In this document: piece by piece, positions 11,317 through 24,100 of the stretch | Numbering within the stretch: the first letter of the stretch is position 1 | Layout of the letters: every line of letters starts with the position of its first letter | DNA from: Klebsormidium nitens | Lineage: Eukaryota; Streptophyta; Klebsormidiophyceae; Klebsormidiales; Klebsormidiaceae | Direction of reading: 5' to 3' | Assembly (NCBI GenBank): GCA_000708835.1 | Contig: DF237124.1 | Span: forward strand, 96,042 to 160,041 | Length of the DNA stretch: 64,000 nt | Made by a program: the position numbers and the translations under genes | The notes under the pieces: model-generated | Database searches by the model: none | The model's input: the letters and a program-made list of their open reading frames with translations, nothing else | Told to the model about the DNA's origin: nothing

Positions 11317-14300
11317 ATGGCCCGCATGGGCGCCCATGCAGAGGACGAAGTCAGCCACATACCAGCAGAAGCGCTGAGCTACGAAGCTTTCCGGAGAGAG
11401 TATATGCTTGCAAACCAACCAGTGGTGGTTTCTGGCGCAACAAACAATTGGAGGGCGTTTCGAGAATGGAGGACGACGGACGGAAAGCCCAACCTGGCAT
11501 TGCTCCGGGAGAAGTTTGGCAAGTCAGGAGTGCAAGTGAGGGATCCCCCTGAGCTGAAGGCAGCCTATGCTGCAGCTATGGTGTGATGAATGCATCAGAA
11601 CCAGCTCATCCCCTGTTTGCTGCCAGACTTACATTTCGAGATGCAATCCGCTTTTGATATCCATAAGGGAACAGACAGCTTCTTGAGAGGTGGGATTCTT
11701 GCACATCGTGCTGTCTTCAAGCTTGATCACAATGCTGTCTCACTTTGACACCTCCACTCTTCCAGCATTGTAGTTAGTTGTTAGTTAGCCTCTTTTGACG
11801 GCTGCACACAAAGGTGCCACCTGCTCAGAATGATATAGGAAAGAACCGTTCAAAATGCACCACTGACTACCACTTGCGGTAGGCACTGATGATGAAGTGG
11901 CTGGATGATTGGTGGAACGCTGTCCCACATGAACATGCCCACTGATGCTCAGTCTGCCCCCGTACTGCCTCCCTTAATTCCGTCTGCTTGCGCTCCTTTG
12001 TTTCATCTCTCAGAATGTATAAGTCGTCATTCCCCATCTATCGTGCACACACTTTATCCACACCACCAGTCCAAAAACCATTGATCATGTTGGCTCCCTT
12101 CCCACTTCTCATACCACCTCCCTCTTGCTCAGGAAGATGGTATTCGTCAATCCGGACTCCAATCCATGATTGTTCTCTGTACTTTTCAAACAGGTGGCAG
12201 ACTGCAGTCAACATCGGTTTGGCGACCAGGAGCGGTTAACCATGACCGTCAGCGACTTCATAAGCTATTGGGAGCAACACATAGCTGCACGCGACTCCGC
12301 CCCGTGCGCCCTCCCCCCCCAACCACCAAGCGCCAGTGAACCCATTGAAACTTCCGCTAACCAGCCGAAATCCCCTGAGATCCAAAGCTTTCCTCCTCCA
12401 GACACACTTCATTCGCCACAAAACCTTGCACCGCTAAATAACGCAAGCATAGAACCACTTTGCTCTCCTGTATATCCGGGGAAAAGCAGGGATCAGGGCC
12501 CCGCAGGAGGCAGCGTTCAAGGGGAAGAGGCTCGGTTACTGTACCTCAAAGACTGGCATCTCGTGGCAGAGTACCCTGGGTATCGTGCATATGAGACGCC
12601 CGTCTACTTCCAGGTATACTTTTGGGCCCTGGTGGCTGTCGGGCCAACACCTGGCCCATGTGTGTTTGTCTTGGAGGTTGAAACAAAAGTGACGCATCTG
12701 CTGTCCTTAGAGATGACGATTTCACTGCTCAGGTGGTTCACACAGATACGTGTTTCTCTAGGAAGGCTTTTCAGGAGACTTTAGGCGTCCTTTCCTCTTC
12801 TTTCAGCTTGAACAACCGTCTTCTATGCTTATTCGACCTAAAGAAGAGGGTCCCATCGTGCCTTCTTGGAGGCAGAATCGGTCCCTCCTGCTTTCTTTGT
12901 TCGCTGCCTCTGGTTACTGGTTTTTCACCATCTGGCAGGACGATTGGTTGAACGAGTACCTCGATCGCCACCCAATGCAATACGAGGCCCCTTCTGCCTC
13001 CATGGCAGACGGAGCTTTTGGCTCTGGAACGTCGAGAATGCAAACCGAGCAGTGCGGTCCGACAGCAAGTGACGATTCTACCGATGCGCCCCAGCTTCAT
13101 CTAGACTGCACCAAGTCTGCTGAGCTTCCCAGTCCCAATATTCACTCAGCGAGTCTGCAGTCCGATAGCCAATCAGCACAGCGTTTGCCTGCGCCCAACG
13201 AGACTCCTCTATCAGGACACGAACCTAGCTCCACCCACAACCAAACATCCCCTCGACCAACCCACTCGGCGTCACAGTCACACGTTTCGCTTCCCGTAAT
13301 AAACCCACCGCACGAGCCCACAAGCAACAGATTGCCCCCTGCCAATCACCAACCGAGCAACGTTGACTCGGAGCGTATTCACACCGAGTCGGCGGGGCCC
13401 CTTCCCGGGGTGGAGTGTGCCGACTACCGCTTTGTGTACATGGGCCCCGCCGGCAGCTGGACGCCCTGCCACGCGGACGTCCTGCGGTCGTACAGCTGGT
13501 CCGCAAACGTGTGCGGACGCAAGCTCTGGCGCCTGCTGCCGCCGGACCAGGCCTGGATGCTTTTCGACAGGTGGGCACCCTCAAAATGCGAAACTTCCGA
13601 GTGTCCGGAATTGAAAAAAATTCTATCATGTCGGTAATTGTGCAGCCTGGTGTTTCTTTGTAGTCTCCATTATACGGAAGGGATGCGAGATCGTTGTTAG
13701 AGCTGAACGTTGATCGATTGTTATTTTGGCAGAGCGAGCTGGTGTTTCTCTGGAGTCTGATGCACAAAAGGGTGTGTTTTGTTCTTCTGGATCTGCGAAT
13801 GATGTCTAGTTGTATCTGTATCTATGCGAAATGTTGGGAATCCATGGGCGATCGTGAAGGTCACTGGTTTTCCCCAGAAGGACTCTCGAAGGGACCACAC
13901 TGCTATCAAGCGTTCCTGCGATTTCGATCTCGCAACAAAACCATTGCGCTGTGCCGTTCGGCCCTTAAGGTGCTCTGCGAAAGGACGATGTTTTCCGAAT
14001 TTTGCGAATCTTGCAATTGCTCTCCTCCGGATACGGCGAGCCGCTTTCCCGTCCGTTCGTTCCGCTCCAAGTGCCTTCGCAACCCAAGCTACCCCAGCAA
14101 CTGCCGGCCACCCTTCCGCAAACTCTCTCCTTATGTTATCTGCCTCCTTTTCTCGCCCCCATTCACACCGACCGAAAACGCAGGCACGGGCGGTCCTCGG
14201 TGTACGACATTGACGCCCCGATTGACGCCGCCCAGTTCCCGCACTTCGCTCAGACGCGCTGGCTGGAGTGCACACAGGAACCGGGGGAGGCCATCTTCGT

Positions 14301-16332
14301 GCCCAGCGGCTGGTTCCACCAGGCGAGCCAGCGTCCGAACCCTATCCGAATGCGTCAAGTAGCGTCCGAACTGTGTCCGTGGTTGGCATTTTATCTGGAT
14401 TAGCAGCTATTAGTTTGACGAGCTGTCCTTTGTTGGCGCGTTCTGGTATGCTCTCCGAACGTATGCGTTGGCGTCCGAAATTGTCCGGAGCTGTTTTTTT
14501 TGGGTCGAAAACTGCATCTGACAGGCTACGCGTGGTTGCACGCACTCTCTGGCGTTCTTGTTCCTATTTGCAAAAACAGACCCGGGCAGTGCTTCGGTGT
14601 TGTCGGGGAAACTTGGACGGCAAGTTCTACTCTTCAAAGATGGATAAGAGGGGCGCCTAGCGAGACTGCTTTGTTCGAGGAGGCGAGCAGGTTTCATTCT
14701 TTGATAGACAAAGGTCGTCGGGCCCCCACAACACAAGCTCAGTGAGATGCACGCCGTCAAGGTGCTGGGCGCTCGTATGATTACTGGGGGTCCGAAGTCA
14801 ATAATCAGTTTGCCTGTGTGTTTCTGTCGAAACTAACGAGATGTTTACGTGTGCAGGTCACGAATCTCGAAGATACGATCAGCATCAACCACAACTGGCT
14901 GAACGGCTACAATCTCCACTGGGCATGGGCGCTCCTCCAGGTTAGTGATTGAATCGAACGGCCTCTGCGGATTTGACAAAGCTGCCTTTCCGATGCGACA
15001 TATATCCACATTCCAAACCGGAAGACCCGCACTTCAAGCATCGTTGACGCCGGCAAAAGTATTATTCGGGAAAACGGGTTAATGCCCGACGTTGATTTGC
15101 GTGCAAACATACGGAAGTGGTGGTCAGGCTTTATGGGATCTTAAATGTTCGGTTTGCCCCATCCCAGTTTTCGGTGCTTTGAAGAAAGGCAGACCGCCTT
15201 TGTTTCTCCAATCCCGCAGGACGACTACCATGCCACCGTGGCTTCGATCGAGGACTGCCGCGACATGTCGACGCCGGAGGAGTTCGAGGAGCTTTGCCAG
15301 CGCAACCTGCAGCTCAACTCAGGTACGATTCTGGGGTGCACTCAGGAGACAACTGAAAGTTTATGACCTAAGTTGGCATTTTGTTCTCTAACAAAGAAAA
15401 TATGTGTTGTTCAAGCATCCTACTACTAAGAGTCGGTGCCTGGATGAAGTTTGCACGGCACGGCACTGATATACTCCAGGCTGCCTCATCTGGCTCAGCC
15501 TTTGTAAAGTTGTGAAGCGCTCACTGAAGCGAGCAGCAACGTGCGAATCCTGGTCAAGGTGGCTTCCAGTCGAATGTGTCCGTGTTGGTATTGTACGCAT
15601 CACGTTTCTCCGCTCAACAGGTGCTCAAAAAGCTTACGCGAAATAAAAAGCTTACGGTTGATCCAAGGCAGTCACTCCCTGTAGCTTACGCTTTCCGAAG
15701 TCGACGCAGCACTGCTTTTTTCGTTGCATCTTGCCCCCCGTCTCCCGTCCAAAACAGAAAGCGTCAGACAGCGTCAGAGAGCTTCTTTCGGCAAAGAGCA
15801 TCGGCTTCTCTTTCAACATCTTTTCCGACTGTAACCCGCAGGCACGAACTACTCCGACTTCCTCGCGTTCGTGGGCACAATGGCCCTCGACAAGGCCCGC
15901 AAGCTGCGCGCGCGGACGATCGGCGGGCGTGCGGACACAGCCGATTCAACTGTTGCGGACACGGCGGATACCGACATGGCGTCCGACTTGACAGTCAATG
16001 GACGTTCGATTCTGACCGACTCGACGGCCGCGGACGCTGCTGACGTGGCGTCCGACCTCCTCGGCTTAAGCAGCGCCTGCAAAGTGCTGCGGGAAATGGG
16101 CGATCAGCCCTTGTACAAAGCCGAGATAGGAATTGATGGGACGGAATCTATGAAGGACAAGAAGGTGGAATCTGATGACATTTTGGTGCTTTCGCGGGAT
16201 TCAGCCATAGCGTGCGGCCCTTGGGCGATCGCAGAGGCCGTGGAAAGCGTTATGAAGGAGGTTCGAGAACGGACAAAAGTCAAGACGAAGTTGTCATTAC
16301 AAAAGGTCATCTCGTGGAGAGGTAGAGGTTGA
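11317..16332 (+). CDS. JMJD4-family JmjC 2-oxoglutarate/Fe(II) oxygenase
   Basis: Exons 11317-11535, 12194-12613, 12939-13570, 14184-14322, 14857-14940, 15220-15322, 15842-16332 give 695 aa in continuous phase. Recognisable blocks: NQPVVVSGATNNW, LYLKDWHLVAEYPGY, DYRFVYMGPAGSW, SWSANVCGRKLWRLLPP, EPGEAIFVPSGWFHQ and NLEDTISINHNWLNG. The iron facial triad is visible as H391-x-D393 and H469; K in GRKLW is the expected 2OG contact. JMJD4 hydroxylates a lysine of release factor eRF1 in animals; the Arabidopsis relative JMJ20 is reported as a histone arginine demethylase. The protein is longer than the roughly 420-460 aa usual for the family because of Ser/Pro-rich inserts in exons 2 and 3 and a C-terminal tail with ADTAD/ASDL repeats. 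The fourth intron appears to be GC-AG (donor CAG|GCGAGC at 14323). Confidence 0.9.
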
Positions 16333-16484
16333 ATGTGTGGCTCGCGGAATCATTGTTGGCACAACGCGGTCGTATGTATAATCCCAATGTCTCACAGTGA
16401 GTCGGCGATTGGATTTGGATGTGCACACGCTGACGTCACTTCGCACTTGAATCTTACATCCTATACGCATAATGTCGGCCATAT

Positions 16485-16515
16485 GATTCCCAGTGACGGC
16501 CCGTCACTGGGAATC
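16485..16515. repeat. Perfect 15-bp inverted repeat with 1-nt spacer
   Basis: Arms GATTCCCAGTGACGG and CCGTCACTGGGAATC pair without mismatch around one C. Partial copies of the arm (ATCACTGGGAGTC, CCCGTCAC, CCAGTGAC) follow to about 16555. It is 150 bp past the JMJD4 stop. Confidence 0.85.
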
Positions 16516-17921
16516 ACCCATCACTGGGAGTCGCCCGTCACCCACCAGTGACCGTGATGCTCAGCTAACAAGCCATGCGGCCATGCCTGAATCTTGAAGT
16601 CAACCGTCAAGGCTACGAAGTACGTACATGCGTGCGCACACCTGCTCTAGCTGATGCGTGAGCTTTAAGCCCTTGTTTCCCTATAGTATGTTTGTACTTG
16701 TAGTGCAAATGATGATGCACTGTCACGCGCAAAGCTTGCCGCCGGACCTTTGTGATTGCATCTATATCCAATGCTTGTGTAATCGGCCGATCGCCGCCAT
16801 AATTATTCGATCCAAACACTGCACAGCAACTTGAATGTCATGTGGTGCATGTACTGGACCCAATTTGGTGCAAGCTATAGGCGGCAGATGTGTGCGTGCT
16901 CCTAGCAAGGGGTTGCATGAGAAAAGTTGCGGCCTGGCCGCCCCGAACTTGGAACCGCGTGCATGCATACAATTTCCATGATATTTGAAGATTCTGGATT
17001 GTGCGCCCCTCGGCTCCGTTTATACCAATCACTGGGATCTGCGATCAATGTGAGCCTCTTGTAGAAATCTTCAATTGCCTTAAGGCAGGCGCAAATCATC
17101 CTCAGCTCGATCTCCGATCGACGCACTGGCGGTGACTGTAAATTCCTGGGACTTTTAGCGCGGGAGACGGGCTTATCCTCATGCGTCCGCATTTCACGAT
17201 GTTCATTTTGCTAAAGCTTTCGCATGCGCGCCCACTGTACACTGACACAAGCGGAGGACCGCTATCCAATCTCAGGGCCTGCACGTGGGCGGCCGACCAA
17301 GTTCTACATATGCTGGACAGCTGGTCTTGCTTTACGACCTTGTACTTTCACGAGCCTTCACTGCATTCGTTGATTACTGTATCTACTTACTTGACTTGAG
17401 AACACAGATGCGTCTGTACTGACTCTACTAATGATACATGCATGTACCTTTCTATAACTATATACAAGTGCTAAAGCTCAGTAACCTGCAAATCTAGATC
17501 GAGATGCTACTCAACCGCTCGTACTTCCAGCCGAAGCCCGATTGGCTACCATCGAACGTCAGAGCTACACTGTGGAACCTGCACGTTCAGTAGTAGACTA
17601 AGAGGTTAGATGTACAATAGTGCACTCTCCACTTCAGTCTTTGCAACATGCACCTTTCGTCAAGACCAGGGTCTTCAACCGCAAAGTTGAGAGCGAGGAC
17701 TGTGAATACTAAGAGTCACACTTTCAGACAGCACCGATGCATCCGTGGGAGACTGTGTTGCGGGTGATGTCCAAAAAGGTCGAGAGCCCTGGCTGTCTCA
17801 ACCGTGCCCTACACAAAAGGCCTTCTTCATCCGTGGTTCCCTGAAGCACGCAGAGACTGGGAAACAAACAACGAGCCCCCTTCGCTTACTTTCCCCCTGA
17901 AAGTTCAGCGCCTTTCTGTAA

Positions 17922-18077
17922 ATTCGAGAATCTTCGATGCATTGCTGGACATCGAAACTAAAGAAGCAAGCAGGCATCAGTATAACGAAAGCTACGGACA
18001 ATCCTTCTGTTACTTCGAGATCTTTTGAATGCACTGCTGGACATCGGAGCTAACTAAGCAAAGCAGAGATCAGTATG
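17922..18077. repeat. Decayed tandem duplication, period about 92 bp
   Basis: Segments 17922-17984 and 18013-18077 share TTCGAGA, GCA-TGCTGGACATCG and CATCAGTAT-ACG in the same order. It abuts the ABCD stop codon. Confidence 0.65.
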
Positions 18078-18105
18078 ACGTCAGCGACGGAGGGTCCAAG
18101 TCTGC

Positions 18106-21100
18106 TCACTTTCGGACGGTGGGCCGGTGCGCGATGGACAGCATCGTAATGCCGGCCTCCTTGAGCCGCCGGTACAGCGTCTCCTCCCCGTCCGCGCTCA
18201 CCGCTGACGTGCATTCGTCGAGCACGGCGAACCTGGCCATGACGTCACCGCGACGTCAGCATCTCCAGAGTGGCATACGGAGACACATGTCATGTCTCGA
18301 AAATCCGGTCGTCAGAAGAGAGTGGTCAAAGGAATCACCGTCATGCAAGGCCAGAATCAAAAGCCCGATGTTTCTGCCGGCCCATCCAACGGTGCGTCAC
18401 CGTTAACCGAAGAGGCTTCGACGCCCACCGATACATAGCACGAGCTTTTCGGTCCATCTACCGTTCGTTAGAGGCACGCGTTTTCTAAGACGCACAGCTT
18501 CGCAGCGCAATGACAAAGGTAACAGGCAGTCCGCTTCGAAAGAGACGCGCACGTACTTGGGGTTGTGGAAGAGGAGCCGCGCCATGGCCACCCGCTGCTT
18601 CTCCCCCCCGGACAGCGTATCGTCCCAGTTCTGCATCTGGTCCAACCCCTCCCCCCGCTGAACCAACCCCCCCAGCTCGACCTTCCCGAACACCTCAAGA
18701 ATCTTCCGGTCTTCCTCCCGTCTTTCGTGCTCCCCCGGAATCAGCGCCCGGGTGCCGTTTCGCACCGCGGCCTCGTGCGCGACTTTCCGGGGGGGGAACG
18801 GGTACAGGATCTGGTCGCGCAGGGTGCCCCGCACGAGGTAGGGCCGCTGCGAGAGGTAGAAGATGTCGCCGCGGGGGGGCCGGACGACGGTGCCGCATGC
18901 GAGGGGCCACAGCTCGGCGAGCACGCGGAAGAGGGAAGACTTGCCGCTGGGGGGGGGTGCGAAAAAAATAAAAGCATCAGCAAGTCGCTTAAAGGTGGCG
19001 CTACGCAGCCCACTTGAAATCTGATCCTCGCCTCTGGTTCAAGGCGACGACAAGATGAGTATCTGGAGCACACGAGGAAAGCCAAAACGGGGCGACAGGG
19101 GCGCTTTTCGCTAGAACAAGCGGAAACAAGCGAATACTTTCCGTATATCCGTGGCAACTGGCCCCGGCCGGGGGGGTGAAAATGGGAGCGGCTAACCGAA
19201 CAGTTGCAAGGATTCGCGCAAGAGACTAGGGACTAATCCATGCCTCGCGAGAAATAATCAGGGAATCGCGCGTGTGCGGAGAGGAACAATCTCAAGTCGC
19301 GGAGAGAGCCGAATGCAATAGCACAAACAACGAGCCCGCTCAACGTCGTTGCACCGGATTCCGCGATTGAAGATCATCGCCCCTATATAGGCAAAGAAAG
19401 GGTGCCAACCTAAAGGCGACACTTTTGTGAAACGGGAACTTGGATGGACAGTGCGAGGGGCTGACCTGCCGTTGGGCCCCATGAGGATGAGCGACTCCCC
19501 TTGGCGCACCTCAAGGCTAAGCTCGCGCACCAGGAGCGTCCCGTCGGGCGAGTGCAGCGTCACCCGCTCGAACCTGAACACGTGGCACCCAAACTTATAA
19601 TGAGACTCACCACACCAGAAGACGGACTCACAATTTCCTCCTGAACAAAATCCCTTTCAGCCGGAGAGCTTCAGAAAGGGGTTTGGCAAAGACAGGGCGT
19701 AGCGAACAAGGTCGGAAGCTCCGTTAGAAGCAGCCCAAGCGGCGGCTTTGAAGATCTCCATCGACAAACTCAACTTCACCTACTCGTTCGAAAGACACCT
19801 TCAAAGAACCCCTGCTTGTGAGAATGTAGGTGTCCAGAATAGCTCAATTGACGAAGCTTCTATCAGCCACGCCCGAACAAGTTTACGTCACATTGGGACA
19901 ACTGGTCACCGCACAAAAAGAAGAGAAAATAAATAGCGTGCCCCTTCTCACTTGATATAGTCGCCGAACAGAAGGCGGGGAGGGGGTGCGGGGCCCCGAT
20001 CGGGGGCGCTGATGCTCGGGCGCTCGGCTTCGGACGTCCCGACAGCTTCGGACGCCCGGTCCGTCAGGTCCAACGACTGCATGAGGCCGGCCCGGCCTTT
20101 GGCGGTGCCCAGCTGGTTTACCTGGATAAACAGCAAGTGACGTCAAGATAAATGACGTCAGAAACGGGTAGGATGCACGGAGGGGCGAGTAAGTTGAAGG
20201 GAGGAAATACGGGCCGGCCTAAGCCTTTGGCTTCTGGAAGCGGCAGCCGTGACGAAACTGCACGCACGGGCATTGGCTTTTCCGGGCATCGAGGGGCCAT
20301 AGGATGGAGAGGCGTGGCAGGCGCGAATAGAATTGCAGGAATGGTGCCTCCTTGCAAGACCACGTTCATCGTTTTGAGGTTGTGAACTCGACGCGAGACT
20401 GTGAATAGCCAGGTATAGCCGGAAACCAGAAGTGGGTTACTGGGAGACGAAAGGGAGAATGACCAGCACGAGTTATAAGGTGTCATTCAGCCGCAAACAC
20501 AGCAGAAGAACCTGCTTTTGCGGGCTTACCGACTCGAGCAGCTCCGCGACGCGGCTCGTGTTGCCCGCAAGCGTCGTCAGCCGCTTGTAGACGAGCACCA
20601 GCTGCCCGATAGCACCCGACGTGTGCTGTAAGAAAACCCCGGAACCCTTGTGTTCAGAAAACAAGCTCCTCAGGTTGAGCACGAAATCTGCGTCGAGCTT
20701 TCGTGAAAGGTGCTTTCTGCTGCAGTGAAGCGCAGCGGGACTACAGGAGCCCGCACGAATAAAAGCTGGTTTGAGGAGAACCCGCAGAGAGGGATCTGCT
20801 CTCGAGTATTGGACCACCTTTTTTCGGGTGTCGCTATGGCCGTGCAATCAGGAGAGCCGTGAAAATGGTGAAGAAAAGCAGGTAGGTCCCAAGCGCTTCA
20901 AGAGAAACCCTGGATAACGTTATTCACCGTGAGCTTAGAGAAAGCGCAATTGTTATCGATAAAAGACTCTTAGCAACGCAACGGCCTGTATAGAGCTGTC
21001 CCAGGTGTCTCTGCTGTACTGGGTAGACTCTGTTCCGCAAAGGAGAACCGATGAGCTTGCCTCAAGGAATGCGGAGCCACGAGATAAGTAGCACACAGAC

Positions 21101-24100
21101 ACCTCATCAAAAGGAGGAAACCTTCGGCCTGCATCGCGGTTGCTACTCACCATCATCAGGCGCATTGACCGGATGTAATCCCCCGTAAGCTTGTCCGGGC
21201 TTAGTGTCTGCGGAGTCAAAAAGGGAAAGGCCGTCACCAGTGCTGCCTGATCAATTTCTAGAATGCCCCGTGCATTGCGGGGGGAAGGTGATAGGGACCC
21301 TGACAACGGAGTGGACCAACGAAAGAGCTGGTCCCCCTGAAGTGACTCAAGAATGTGGAGGCACGACACTGTAAACAAAAGTGAGTGTAATGTGCACTGT
21401 TCGTATGTTCAGCAAAGTCCCAGAGTAAAGTTTCTTGCTTACGCAGGTCGGACTTGGGCAAGGTCTAGAAACCTTTTGTCGGATTGTTGATGAGAACAAA
21501 CGGTAAAGATTGATTCAGGGTTTACAGTATGGCAATGAGAGCCCCCCTTGCTTTTCTTTAGTCACCGCTGACGACAATGCGACTCGGAAGTGCCTCCACG
21601 CAATGTGCCCGTCAAACATCAATCAATCACTCGATTCTCCAAAGAAGAACCAGCTCGAATCAAGCGTCTGAACACTCGCATCATGCAAAGAGCCACTGTT
21701 TTGTGCTGCAGTAAAGGGAGTTTTTTTTTTAAAAGCCCGCTTACCCTGGGCCTGAAGTAGAGCGGCGCGGCGTACACGCACAGCCCGATGATGCTTGCAG
21801 CATACTTGACGAGGTAGCCGTCCGCGACCTGCCGGCAACCGAGGCGTTAGCCGTTGACAGAATCAAGTTCCAGATGCAGCGACTTGGGGTTTCAGAACAG
21901 ACAGTACAGTCGATTCGGATCAACAGCTGCCACTTATTATCCGCTGAGGTACTTGAGGTATTGTGGGGCAAGAATGACAGCTGCCCCAATTTGGGCGACA
22001 ACCAGAGTATCAAGTTACGAACGGCCCCAAGCTGCGCCTTGCAAGCCCGAGAGAAGACGCGGTTTTCGCTACAGTACCGCTTCCCGATCAAAGCGGGCCT
22101 AGCGTCAAGGTCGCTGGCACTTCGCCAAATCTGTTGAGAGAATGAGACGATCAGAGTTCTTTGTGGAAGGGACGGATGAAGCCCAGCGACGCAGTCTGCG
22201 CATTTCCCACCTGCTGCCAGAATCGTTGGAAGGCAGAGAGGCGCGCATGCTTGAGGACCCGGTAAAGATGGTCATTCAAGATCATGCGCTCGGTGTCCCC
22301 CCCTGGTGGGTCGTTGAATGCCACTTCCTCGGCAGTGGCAACCAGCCTGCGAAGGCAAGGTTTGCTACCATAAGGCCCAAAAGTCGACAAGAGTCGTTTG
22401 CTTCCGGATAAGACGGTCACAAACTCAGCAGATTCGTGTTACTTCAGCCTGGAGTCCTTTTCCGTTTGATCTTTCAACCGATCCATCATACGGCTTGCGA
22501 AGGTGAACGCATTCAGTCCCCAGAAGATGCACAGAGCGCATCTTCGAACGGACTCGTCAGGAACGAGAGACTTCAAAGCAATCCACCGCACCCAGTGGCT
22601 TGACTTGCGAAGTAACTGTTGTTCGACCAGAAAAGACAGAGCGCCGAAGCCGAGAGTCAGACTCCACAAATAGGCCCAAGCGATGTGTTCGCGACCGTAC
22701 CTCTGATGCGCGTTTCTGAAGTTCCCTGAAAGCGCCGCTTCCTGGGTGGTCATGAGGGCGAGCGGGGGGCTCAATCTTCGCAGCACGCCGGCGCAAAGAA
22801 GGAAGTAAAGGTACAAAGTCAGCTGGCCCTTGTACCTACAAAAAATAAGGAAGAACAAGGCATTTCCAAGCGATGTCGATTGGGCCATCACTTACGCCAA
22901 ATGGATTTTCTCGACTCTGGCGGCCTTTGTGCACTTCAGATGAGGAAGGACGTGATAAGAGAAAGTACTGAATCAGTCTTTACCTGCAATTGGAAACAAC
23001 GGACAAAACGAAAGTAGATTCTAAGTAGGTTTCTGTTTGCACGAAACGAGAATCTGCAGGGTCAACAAAAGAGCAACAGAAAGGTCAGAAGGCCCAGTTC
23101 AGCCCCTTTAGCAGGCCATTACAACCTTCGTATTGAACCCCGCTCGGATTAAATCGAAGCCATCAGACCGCCGACTGTCCTTTCGAAACAGTCTGCCTTT
23201 GACGTCCGAAGCTCTGCAATCGTGCGACTTCCGTCGACGGAGGTCACAGCATCCTCAAGGGGGGCAGTTGCGCCCCGGAAGCTCACCCAACGGTTTTTGC
23301 AAGCGACCGCGAGAAGAGGACGATGTCGAGGACGGGCTTGAAAGTGTAGCTGAAAAGCTCGCTGATGTTGAATGCGAACTTCTCGACATCTGGACGAAAG
23401 CAGGAGGGACCCATTTGAGTCCAGACTATTGGGTTGCAATTGATTAATGCCCGTTCCTATCTCAAGCGTGGTGAGCAGAGGATGAAGAACCGCGATGATA
23501 CAAAAGTGAAGCCTTTTGTGTAGGTAACCTCGATCTCGAACAACACAAAAACGGGGATAAAGCTAGGGATACTCCCAAAAATCTAACTACCTTGATGAAA
23601 CTTTCTCACCTTCAGTAATGCGCTGGTCCGCATTCGACATGCCCCCCAGAGTTGACGCGACGTAATAAGTTCTGTTAGAGAGGTAGCGCTGATGAAGATG
23701 CTCGGTGATGCGCTTGCGGAAGGCCAGGCTGATGTACGTCTGCATGAACTTGAGGCCGCTGTTCACGATGGCCGCAGGGACGCACGTCAGGGCGGTGTCC
23801 ACCAGCATGCGCTGAAAGGCTGGCCAGTCCTGTACGGAGGGGTTACAGAAAGTCAATGAGTCTTGCTGAAGTTGACTGGCACGACGCTGTTAAGGGAGTG
23901 AGCACTGACCCCGTTCCAGCAGCGACCATGATGAGTAAGATTGTATGGTGGACATTGAGTTCCTATAACTGCTGATTGACATCCGAGACTAACCTGTACT
24001 CCGCTGCCACATGTTCTCCTTGAGAACAAATGGACCAGAGAGAGAGTGCGACTGGTGGGGCCTACCTGCGCCGTGACGGCCTGGCCAGCAGTACCTTCGA

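Larger units (their letters stand above)
16333..18105. other. Intergenic between JMJD4 and ABCD 3' ends
   Basis: Convergent spacer of 1.8 kb. It holds a TGACGTCA at 16431, a perfect palindrome at 16485-16515 and a decayed tandem duplication at 17922-18077. I see no gene. Confidence 0.55.

Noticed and set aside
13225-13767. 180-codon minus-strand ORF
   Set aside because: Antisense to JMJD4 exon 3, which has family support and catalytic residues.
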